64,000 nucleotides of DNA from Lineus longissimus. Lineage: Eukaryota; Nemertea; Pilidiophora; Heteronemertea; Lineidae. Each line of letters begins with the position of its first letter. Positions within the stretch are counted from its first letter, which is position 1. The notes under the pieces are model-generated. The model was not told the DNA's origin, ran no database searches, and saw only the letters and a program-made list of their open reading frames with translations. This document shows positions 55,940 through 64,000 of the stretch, piece by piece. Made by a program: the position numbers and the translations under genes. The stretch is from positions 5,947,431 to 6,011,430 of the forward strand of contig NC_088322.1 in the NCBI RefSeq assembly GCF_910592395.1, in the 5' to 3' direction.

Positions 55940-57022
55940 CTATTGAAGAGACAAGTAGTCTTCTAGTGGAGGTGGCTCCATACCAAAGAAGAGTCCAGTT
56001 TGGGATCCATATATGCATGTATGACAGTTCGCCAGCAACGCCCCCACTATATACAATTTCCCAACAGGTTGAAGATAGAGTTTTAAATTTTTCTCGAAGT
56101 CAAGGAAGGCAAAATCTTTGACTATCTTGCCAAATTGCCATTCGACGCTCTCTCTCACCAAACTCATTCGTTTATTGAATCTCTTCTGGTCATCATTCAG
56201 CACAGCTCCCCTAAATGGCCCAATCAATTGATTTCTTAGGGGATATGCAGGATCCCCATACACAGACATTGGTGGCCTGTCCTCATAGTTCATCCGGAAA
56301 TCCACTTCTTCGAGGTCCTGGATCAGATTGCTCATCCTAAGCATAGCTGAGTCGTGACGCCTGCCTTCTACTGGACCAAAGAGGTTAGCAATCAACCCAT
56401 TTGGTGCCACTACTGATTGAAACTTGATGCAATGATATCTTTTGTGGCCACTGAAACAGGCTCGCTGATTGTATTTGGGTCGACAGATTTGTCTAGGCGT
56501 TCCATCTATGAACCCCCAACAGTTCGATAGAGGTGCTCCCTTCTCATGCACAGCGTTTGCAAATTCGTGGAGTTGGTCTCTGCCCATCCATGGTTGTTCA
56601 AGACTGGAAAACTTAGTGTGGAATCGCAAATAGATGTCCTCGAGAACAGTAGTGATGATTTCGGAAAGAACACTTTTGGGCCTTCCGAATTCCCGCTCGA
56701 GCTCAAGAAGTCGGTTGGGATAGACCAGTTTCCTCAAAAGCATGCATAAACCATCATGCCCACTCGCAATACACCCATGTTTACATTTGTAGACAGGTGT
56801 AATTACAAGCGCATCGGCGAGTTGGCTAATGTCAGCTTTAGTGAACCTGAACATAGCTTTACACTGCTCATCATTATACTTGTTGATGTTAAATCGTTCG
56901 AACTGAGGATCAAAGGTTGATTCAACAGTAATTAGAGTTTTATCTAATGCGTACAACATTAAATCGTCATCATCTGCAAGAGCTGCCAGCTCGACAAAAC
57001 TAAAATCCGCCGCCATTTTCAC
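55940..57022 (-). CDS. PIF/Harbinger DDE transposase of element 2 (DDE_Tnp_4), intact
   Basis: The 360-residue protein starts MKMAADFSFVELAALADDDD at 57022, close to the right inverted end, and has no internal stop. The N-terminal half contains a helix-turn-helix-like region (LELEREFGRPKSVLSEIITT). The catalytic domain shows CWGFIDGTPRQICRP (D), FGPVEGRRHDSAML (D), YGDPAYPLRNQL, and RESVEWQFGKIVKDFAFLDF with the Glu. HKRYHCIKFQSVVAPNG is the usual block between the first two. It belongs to a different Harbinger lineage from the transposase at 2238-3359, where the first motif reads GAIDCTHV. Its Myb-like partner at 41875 is broken. Confidence 0.9.
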   Translation of the reverse strand: MKMAADFSFVELAALADDDDLMLYALDKTLITVESTFDPQFERFNINKYNDEQCKAMFRFTKADISQLADALVITPVYKCKHGCIASGHDGLCMLLRKLVYPNRLLELEREFGRPKSVLSEIITTVLEDIYLRFHTKFSSLEQPWMGRDQLHEFANAVHEKGAPLSNCWGFIDGTPRQICRPKYNQRACFSGHKRYHCIKFQSVVAPNGLIANLFGPVEGRRHDSAMLRMSNLIQDLEEVDFRMNYEDRPPMSVYGDPAYPLRNQLIGPFRGAVLNDDQKRFNKRMSLVRESVEWQFGKIVKDFAFLDFEKNLKLYLQPVGKLYIVGALLANCHTCIYGSQTGLFFGMEPPPLEDYLSLQ

Positions 57023-57173
57023 TTTGATACAAGGCTGACATCTGTCGGTCGAATCACCAATCGCATATCACGTACCGGCGTAGCAGAACCTGAAATAGAG
57101 CGTCACGTCTCCGCGATCGGGATCAGATTAACCGCCCGGAGCCGATCTCGGAAACAGGATAGCAGAACCTGTC

Positions 57174-57949
57174 TAGTGTTATTTGCTGCACGAGAATGCG
57201 TGCAGGAGTCTTTAGGGTTCAGTCCATTTGAACTTGTGTTTGGACATGAAGTCCGTGGTCCTCTCAGATTGTTGAAAGAATCATGGTTAAATGAAGATGA
57301 CTTAGACAAGGAAGTGAATCTTTTGGACTATGTTGCAGACTTTAGACTAAAGTTGTCTGAAGCTGGTGAGATGGCAGAATCTAATCTTGGGGAAACTCGT
57401 TCAAAGATGAAGTCGTGGTACAACAAGAAAAGCAGGGAAAGGACTTTCAGTCCTGGGGATCAGGTCCTAGTGCTTTTGCCATTACGCAAAAAAGCCCTGC
57501 AGGCCAAGTTTTCTGGCCCATATTTTATTGAGCGCAAGGTCAATGACCTAAATTATGTGGTGCGTACTCCAGATCGCACAAAGAAAAAGAGACTCTGCCA
57601 TGTCAACATGCTTAAAAAGTATCATGGTAACGATGATGAGAATGTTGACAAATCCTGTAAGCCTGTTTTGTTGTTGACGGATGTTGAGGGTGATGAAAGT
57701 GAGTCGGGTCTTGGAGAAAAAGCGGGTTGTTCGCCAAAGTTGCGAAATTTAGATGTTTTGAAAAACCTTGATGCCAAACTTGGCCACATCAAGAATCCTG
57801 CTCATCGCAAAGCGGTCAATGGGCTAATTCTTGAATACAAGCATTTATTCGGGGATGTGCCTACTCAGACCCCTCTCATCCAACATGATATTGATGTAGG
57901 AGATGCAAAACCTGTCAAACAACATCCATATAGGGTAAATCCTAAATGA
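57174..57949 (+). pseudogene. Gmr1-like integrase C-terminus followed by RT start
   Basis: Directly after the Harbinger element the integrase resumes (CVQESLGFSPFELVFGHEV). It then gives a basic barrel domain (FSPGDQVLVLLP, KFSGPYFIERKV, LCHVNMLKKYH), the GPY/F-type module. After a linker the same frame enters the region that precedes gypsy RTs (EYKHLFGDVPTQTPLIQHDI, VKQHPYRVNP). So the integrase is followed by the RT without RNase H between, the Gmr1 order. A TGA at 57947-57949 comes from the next insertion, which begins there. Confidence 0.88.
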
Positions 57950-58019
57950 AACGGCCAGGGGCCATTGTGCTCACCGTATAGATATTTGGTGCTTTGTAAT
58001 TCATCCAGATTAAGAAACA

Positions 58020-59510
58020 TTGTACATGTATAGTATATAGGTCAAACCAAAGTCGGTATGACATGTGATGTATCGTTGCTTGGAGTAAGTACCATAAGAA
58101 TATCATCAAAAACAAGTCAATAATAAACGAGATATTGCACTTTTTACCTATTTTAGTTTTGGCCTCCTGGTGGCCGAGTTGAGTACCAGATCAGATCGAA
58201 ATTCGGTGTCCGAGGTTACATGACGTAGGGAGTCATGTGTATCAAATTTCAAGTTCAAAGCTTTAGTGGTTAAGAAACGTGCCATAGTTACAATCAAACG
58301 ACAAATTTACGCCATTTGACCTCTGTGACCTTGAAAAGCAGGTCAGATCAAAAACTCATATGATATGTGATGTATCCTTGCTAGGAGAACCTACCATAAA
58401 AATGTTATTGAAAACAATTCACTAAAAATAAGCAAGATATTGCACTTCTTACTTTTTCCATTATGGCCCCCTGGTGGCCGAATAAAGAATCAGATCGAGC
58501 CAAAATTTGGCATCAGAGGTTATCTGATGTAGGGGGTTATATGCACCAAGTTTCAAGTTCATAGCTTTACTGGTTAAGAAACGTGCCATAGTTTACACTC
58601 TAACGGCCAATTTACGCCATATGACCTCTGTGACCTTGAAAAGTAGGTCAAATTGAAAACCCGTAAGATATGTGATGTATTCTTCCTAAGGGTACCTACC
58701 ATAAAAATTTTATCGAAAACAAGTCACTTATAAGCGAGATATCACACTTTTTAGATTTCCACTTTTGGCCCCCTGGTGGCAAAGTTGAGAATCAGATCAA
58801 ACTGAAATTCAGCACCAGAGGCTATGTGATATAGGGGGTTATATGTACCAAGTTTCAAGTTCATAGCTTTAGTGGTTAAGAAACGTGCCATAGTTTACAC
58901 TCTAACGGCCAATTTACGCCATATGACCTCTGTGACCTTGAAAAGTAGGTCAAATTGAAAACCCGTAAGATATGTGATGTATTCTTCCTAAGGGTACCTA
59001 CCATAAAAATTTTATCGAAAACAAGTCACTTATAAGCGAGATATCACACTTTTTAGATATCCACATTTGGCCCCCTGGTGGCAAAGTTGAGAATCAGATC
59101 AAACTGAAATTCAGCACCAGAGGCTATGTGATATAGGGGGTTATATGTACCAAGTTTCAAGTTCATAGCTTTAGTGGTTAAGAAACGTGCCATAGTTTAC
59201 ACTCTAACGGCCAATTTACGCCATATGACCTCTGTGACCTTGAAAAGTAGGTCAAATTAAAAACCCGTATGATATAAGATGTATATTTGCTATGAGTACC
59301 TACAACAAAAGTTTCATCGAAAACAAGTCACTAATAAGCGAGATATCACACTTTTTAGATATCCACATTTGGCCCCCTGGTGGCCAAGTAGAGAATCAGA
59401 TCGGAGAGAAATTTAGTGTCACGGGTCATCTGACCTAGGGGGTCATGTGTACAAAGTTTTAAGTTCATAGGCCTAGCGGTTAAGAAACGTGCCACTGTTT
59501 TTGAACTAGG
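58020..59510 (+). repeat. Tandem array, unit about 300 bp
   Basis: Four full units and a partial one inside the insertion, with no coding capacity. Words such as AAGAAACGTGCCATAGTTTA recur at the same phase. Confidence 0.88.
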
Positions 59511-59512
59511 AT

Positions 59513-59518
59513 ACGACG

Positions 59519-59586
<68 letters not shown>

Positions 59587-59605
59587 ACGACGACGGACGA
59601 CGGAC
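59513..59605 (+). repeat. (CGA)n microsatellite
   Basis: About 90 bp of nearly pure CGA/ACG triplets with GGACGACG interruptions at the right end. Apparent Arg-, Val- or Ser-rich frames here are repeat artefacts. Confidence 0.97.
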
Positions 59606-59621
59606 ACTGCGGTATTGTATA

Positions 59622-60420
59622 GACTCCCCTACGGTGAGCCAAAAAGTGAATACCAAGATGAGGAAGTCCAATATTTGTTCGCAAATGACATAGTAGAACT
59701 TAGCAATTCAGAATGGAGCTCACCTTGTGTTTTAGTGCCAAAAAAGAATGGTCAGTTTCGGCTATGCCAAGATTTTCGGTGCCTCAATGCTTTGTCAAAG
59801 GGCGACAGTTTCCCAAACAAGCGTGTTGACGACTGCATTGAAAAAGTGGGCAAGGCTAAGTTCATTACAACTTTTGACATGCTCAAGGGATACTGGGCTA
59901 TCCCCTTGACAGACAGAGCTAAGGAGCTCACAGCTTTTGCAACTCCAAATGGTCTTTACCAATATAAAGTCATGCCTTTTGGTCTAAAAGGTGCTTCAAG
60001 TACATACCAGAGATTGATCAATAAGGTGTTTACAGGGGTGGATGGTTGTGAGTCGTTACATGATGATGCAATTTTGGGGCATGACACATTTGCACAACAC
60101 TTGGCATCAATGCGAGCATTTTTTAATAGGTGCACAGAGGCTAATCTGACCATAAATTTGGTAAAGAGCGAGTTTGTCCACGCTGCGGTTCTCTATCTAG
60201 GGCATAAGTTAGGATTCGGCCAGGTGAGACCAGATGAAGCAAAGGTTAAGGTGATGGTGGAATACCCACCGCTTCATGATAGGAAATCGTTGATGCGATT
60301 TCTCGGTATGATAGGTTTCTACCGGCGATTCTGCCCAAACTTGTCCCAGGTGGTAGCTCCGCTCACCAATTTGTTGAAGAAGAATTTTCCACGGGAATGG
60401 AACCGTGAACGTCAGGATAG
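59622..60420 (+). pseudogene. Gmr1-like reverse transcriptase, main part
   Basis: The RT continues with YQDEEVQYLFANDIVELS and SSPCVLVPKKNGQFRLCQDF. Next are TTFDMLKGYWAIPL (Asp in FDM), YKVMPFGLKGASSTYQRL and the catalytic box as SLHDDAILG, which keeps both Asp but lacks the Tyr of YxDD. The thumb follows (VLYLGHKLGFGQVRPDEAKV, LMRFLGMIGFYRRFCPNLSQ). Homology ends near 60415 (LLKKN), before RNase H. There gag sequence of another gypsy element starts without an LTR, so a deletion or recombination joins the two. Confidence 0.87.
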
Positions 60421-60431
60421 CTTCATACACC

Positions 60432-61644
60432 AACTCCAGCGGCTCCGCTTCGAAACAGAAAGGTGGATTTGACGACACCAACCACCAGTCCCATACCCAT
60501 GGGGTATTTTTCTACACCGGCTCCAGTACATACCAGATCTCCATTGCCGGACAGTATGCTACGGCAATCGGAAGAGGAAGGTGAACCACCCAGAAGCACA
60601 CATAATGTAGAGGAACCTACGGTTGTTGAGCTACTCAAGCGTACCAACCGGGTAAAGGAACATGAGTTTGTGGAGCCGACCAGGAGTAGGCCTAAAGTAA
60701 TCATGACTGATACAAGTACTGATGTGACTGGATTGTTGCCAGCCCACAGTACCGACGCTAATGCCGGAGACCAAAGTGCCCCCATCGTCAACAATTTCAC
60801 AAATTGCTCGTTTGGTGATTCCCCTGGATCCTCCACCACACCTCAGAGAAAGCCCAAGATGGCCCCATTCAAGGATAGTGAGATTGACATTGAGTCCTAT
60901 ATGACCAACTTCAATGCCATGACCACGTGCTGGTCATCACCGGATAAACTGGCGTTACTGAGGGAAAAATTGACAGGGACAGCAGCCAAGGTACTAGTGG
61001 CCCTAGACTTGAGAGGAGAAAATGTGACATTTGAGAAGTTGGTGGCCACTCTCGAGAAGCATTACGTTGGGGAGAGGTCAGAGTGGGTAGCCAAACTCAG
61101 GGATGTGCGAAGAGAGCCCGGAGAGACTCTTGATCAGCTATCATTCCGTATCTCTCTGTACAGTAAGAGGGCTTACGGATGTCTGCAACCACACCTAGGG
61201 CTGCAGTTCTATCTGGCTCTGCGCGATGGGCCACTAGGAGACAAGCTATTTGAACGCAAAGACCATCCCCTGGCTGACGTCCTCCAACATGCCAAGAGTT
61301 ATGAAGCACATCTTCTGGCCGTCAATCAACCTGTGCACAACCGCAAGGAGAATTCCATAGATGATGTAGCAGCTCTCAACCCTCCGGAAGCATCATCTGA
61401 CGTGCAGCCCCAGTTTCATTGAACCCCTTTTCAGAGAGGCCGTGGACGAGGCCGTGGTTTTGGACGGGGGCGAGGATATGGCCGCGGACGTTATAATCAG
61501 GAGGATAGGAGGCTAAAGCAAGCAGACAGGACATGTTTTATTTGTAACTCGCCTGATCACTTCTGGCGCGACTGCCCTGTTGGAGTTGAGCACTTCAGTG
61601 GAGTGGGTCAAAATTCACGATCTGATCCATCGGAAAACCAATAG
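60432..61644 (+). pseudogene. Gypsy element 4 gag with one in-frame stop
   Basis: The frame is open from about 60420; the first ATG is 60499. A Pro/Thr/Ser-rich leader precedes the capsid (PFKDSEIDIESYMTNFNAM, LALLREKLTGTAAKVL, LRDVRREPGETLDQLSFRI). A TGA at 61420-61422 interrupts it. The same frame continues into an RG-rich box (FQRGRGRGRGFGRGRGYGRG) and a zinc knuckle (CFICNSPDHFWRDC), ending at TAG 61642-61644. Pol follows in the -1 frame, overlapping by about 16 bases. The 5' LTR is absent. Confidence 0.83.
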
Positions 61645-64000
61645 GCCGTGCCTCCCCTGAAGCAGCGGTGGGGCACGGCGCACATGTGAACATTACCAAT
61701 AGAGCTCCATCTAGGTCTTATCTGACGACATACTTAAATGGGAGGCCAACATGTTTTCTGATTGATTCTGGGTCACAGTCAACCTTCTTGTCATCAAAGG
61801 CATACTTCAAGATACCGAAAAAGTATAGGCCACCATTGCAACCAACAAGAGATGTGATAACGATGGCTGATGGAGCATCGAAGCTTGGTATACTTGGAAC
61901 AGTTAGGATGCCAGTGAGAGTCTATGATACTAGGTTTGAATTTGAAATGACAGTTGCAGATATGAATAGCATGGACGGGATTTGGGGAATGGATTTTCTT
62001 GCCAAGTTTAAATGTGACTTTAAGATGAGCACTGAGACATTTGTATTCAATGGGACAGAGTATCCCATGATAACTGAAAAGCATAGTATTCTTCCCCATT
62101 CTGTGAGGCTGCAACACGAAACTAGGATAGCAGCTGGAGCCGAACTGATTACCAAAGCATGTTTGACCAGTCCATTTCGTTCCAAGGAAGATGTGACCTT
62201 TGAACCGAGTATATACTTCATAAAGAAGAATGGTGTGCTCCCAGCGAGGTCGGTAACCACCCAAGCGAGAAAGAGAAGATCTACTGTTGTTCAGTTATTC
62301 AATGCTTCGGAAGATGAAATTGTGATTCCAAAGGATAGTGTGGTTGGTTATGCATTCCCAGGTAGCATTCCTGAAGTCGAGGAGGGTGTGCCGGAGCAGA
62401 TCTACCATGCAGGTAGTGGAAGCCCTGACACCAATGATGATGAGCTATTGGACAAGCTCGAAGAGAACATGCCACGACACCTGTTAGACCTATATCTCAA
62501 GTCAAGTGTTGACCTCGATGTGCCTCAGAAAATAAAACTTGCGTCATTGCTGGTCCAATTTAAGGAAACTTTTTCTAAATCACCAACAGATATTGGGCGA
62601 ACTTCTCTGGTCAGTCATGAAATTGATACTGGTGATGCAAAGCCGTTTCGACTGCCTCTTAGACGCCAAGGATTTAAGAAGGAACATATCATAAAGGAAG
62701 CGGTTAGGGATGGTTTAGCTAGGGGTATCATGGAGGAGTCTAGTAGCCCTTGGGCGAGTGCACCCGTGATCGTGAGTAAGAAGGATGGAACCAGTAGGTT
62801 TTGCATAGACTTTAGGCGCTTGAATTCCTTAACCAAGGTGGATAATTACCCTCTACCAAAGTTCGACGACTGTGTGGATTCATTGCACGGGAGTTCCCTG
62901 TTCTGCTCCCTTGATTTACAGGCGGGGTACTGGCAGGTCCCCTTGGCCACCAAATGTGATAGAGAAAAGAGTGCCTTTTTGACGAAACAGGGATCTTTTC
63001 AGTTCACAGTTCATCCTTTTGGGCTCTGCAACGCCCCCTCAACGTTTGAACGCCTGATGGAGAACGTACTTCGTCACTTGCAATGGGAAAAGTGTCTCCT
63101 CTACCGTGATGACATTTTGGTCTATGGCCAAACATTTGATGAAACTCTCAATAACCTGAAAGCTGTACTGCAGAGATTGCAAAAGGCCAACCTGAAAATA
63201 AAACCTAGCAAGTGTATGCTGATGCAAGAGTCACTGGAATATCTGGGCCACAACATCTCACAGAAAGGGATTGCTCCGCTGAATAGTAAGATAGAGGCAG
63301 TCAGGGAATGGCCATCGTTGTCAACCGTACCTAAGACCAGCCTACGAACTGAAGTAAAACGTTTCATGGGCCTGGTGTCCTACTACAGGCGATTCATTCG
63401 AAACATGAGTGACATTGCGGCCCCGCTGTATGCTCTAACCAAGAGTTCCAGTAATCTAGTTTGGACAGCCGAGAGTGAAGAAGCTTTTGCCCGACTCAAA
63501 GCAGCACTTTCATCAGCACCTGTACTGTCCTACCCTGACGTCAAAGGTGGCAATTTCATTCTAGACATGGACGCCTCGAATACTGGGATGGGAGCTGTGC
63601 TCAGCCAAGTTCAAAGCGGACAGGAGCACGTCATTGGATTCTATTCCAGATTACTTTCAGACTCCGAGCGAAATTACTGCATCACCAAGCGTGAGTTACT
63701 GGCAGTCATTCGTTCAATCGAACACTTCAAACCTTACCTCTTTGGGCAACATTTCTTGATTCGAACAGACAATAGTGCGGTTAGCCACTTACTTACTCTC
63801 ACGGACGCTAATGAACAAATCCAGCGTTGGCAATTGTTTATGTCGTCATTTAAGTTTGATTTGATTCATCGTGCAGGACGCCTTCACGTAAATGCTGATT
63901 CAATGAGCAGGATGCCCTGTCTACAGTGTGGATGTCGGTGTGAACAAGCTAAATCAACTGATCGTCCTGGAAAGCCAAGACACTTTAGGCGTGTAATAAC
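61626..64000 (+). CDS. Gypsy element 4 pol: protease, RT, RNase H (continues past window end)
   Basis: Open from just after a TGA at 61623-61625 to the last base. The protease reads TCFLIDSGSQSTFLSSKA, and its flap region ends in GIWGMDFLAKFKCDF. After a linker with VSHEIDTGDAKPFRLPLRR the RT shows SSPWASAPVIVSKKDGTSRF, FCSLDLQAGYWQVPL and HPFGLCNAPSTFERLMENVL. Its catalytic box is CLLYRDDILVYG at about 63095-63130, with Arg as the x of YxDD. The thumb (SLEYLGHNISQKGI ... GLVSYYRRFIRNMSDIAAPL) and RNase H (FILDMDASNTGMGAVLSQ, RTDNSAVSHLLTL, NADSMSRMPC) follow. No stop or shift was found in nearly 800 codons. Integrase must lie beyond 64000. Confidence 0.93.

Larger units (their letters stand above)
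32188..57173 (+). mobile_element. PIF/Harbinger element 2, swollen to 25 kb by nested insertions
   Basis: Inverted ends start GACAG[A/G]TTCTGCTA and run about 45 bp with a few differences (TTTCCGAGATC is common to both), at 32188 and 57173. The flanks are TAGTA (32183-32187) and TAGTG (57174-57178), that is TAG plus two bases. Without it the Gmr1-like integrase reads through. The element's own genes are the Myb-like partner (41875-42852, plus) and the DDE transposase (57022-55940, minus), convergent as in Harbinger-1. Everything else inside is younger insertions or duplication. Confidence 0.78.
57947..59634. mobile_element. Non-autonomous insertion of ~300-bp tandem units in the Gmr1-like RT
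   Basis: Its left edge holds GCTCACCGTATAGATA and its right edge TGTATAGACTCCCCTACGGTGAGCC, so GCTCACCGTA is inverted at the two ends. The body has about 4.7 units with GGCCCCCTGGTGGC near 58168, 58465, 58766, 59068 and 59370. Each unit includes GACCTCTGTGACCTTGAAAA. The third and fourth units are nearly identical. Downstream lies (CGA)n. The RT frame continues on the far side. Confidence 0.75.
28717..60420 (+). mobile_element. Gmr1-like Ty3/gypsy element with integrase before RT, split by large insertions
   Basis: Domain order on plus: gag with SCAN-like capsid and zinc knuckle (29390-30600), protease (about 30690-30980), H2C2 and integrase (about 31380-32187, then 57174-57650), GPY/F-type module, then RT (57700-57949 and 59620-60415). 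Integrase upstream of RT is the mark of the Gmr1 group within Ty3/gypsy. The 25-kb insertion at 32188-57173 splits the integrase, and a 1.65-kb insert splits the RT. RNase H and the 3' LTR are lost at the junction with the next gypsy element. Confidence 0.85.

Noticed and set aside
59355-59684. Arg-rich and Val-rich frames on minus
   Set aside because: They are translations of the (CGA)n microsatellite.

Overview
The window is eukaryotic and consists almost entirely of transposable elements nested inside one another. There is no sign of bacterial or phage organisation: coding regions carry GT-AG introns, and the families present (BEL/Pao, Ty3/gypsy including a Gmr1-like member, APE-type LINEs, PIF/Harbinger, ISL2EU, pogo/CENP-B-like Tc1/mariner relatives) are those of metazoans. 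The mix, the abundant AGGCCTA words and an isolated P2X7-tail-type zinc domain fit a marine invertebrate, perhaps an echinoderm, hemichordate, lancelet or mollusc. The species cannot be fixed from this sequence. No confident single-copy host gene was found. The best non-transposon candidates are a 156-bp tandem-repeat ORF (26436-28507) and the P2X7-like ORF (23485-24034, minus).

Layout. (1) 1-8817: a decayed BEL/Pao element whose pol is split by a PIF/Harbinger element (2044-5671) that has perfect 30-bp inverted ends, an ATT duplication and two apparently intact genes. (2) 8818-23090: a 5'-truncated gypsy element (A). Its integrase is split by a pogo-like transposon (11078-13170) and its 3' LTR by a second one (15659-22668). 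The second holds an antisense LINE, which is itself split by a 942-bp element with an 11-bp target duplication. A Harbinger-type MITE sits in the same LTR. (3) 23091-28691: a tRNA-like SINE head, the P2X7-like ORF, a LINE fragment split by a MADF-bearing Harbinger derivative, the tandem-repeat gene, and a TA-flanked MITE that supplies that gene's stop codon.

(4) 28717 to about 60420: a Gmr1-like gypsy element with gag-PR-IN-RT order and a SCAN-like gag. Its integrase is split by a 25-kb insertion (32188-57173) bounded by matching inverted repeats. That insertion is a Harbinger element (Myb-like gene 41875-42852, transposase 55940-57022) which has taken in an inverted duplication, a minisatellite, a young gypsy element (34534-40695, 169-bp LTRs differing at 4 sites), an ISL2EU element (SWIM/YqaJ nuclease plus THAP transposase) and a BEL/Pao element. 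The young gypsy is in turn interrupted by a composite structure (37033-38469): two identical 444-bp direct repeats with inverted ends flanking 549 bp, with outer duplication TGCA. Inside the Gmr1-like RT is a further insert of ~300-bp tandem units ending in (CGA)n. (5) 60432-64000: gag and open-ended pol of another gypsy element running off the window.

Most genes here are mobile-element genes that act on their own kind. The nesting gives a relative age order: oldest are the BEL/Pao, gypsy A and Gmr1-like elements, then the DNA transposons in them, then the LINE and young gypsy, and finally the composite element. Several insertions can be defined to the base because removing the insert and one target copy restores the reading frame of the host element.
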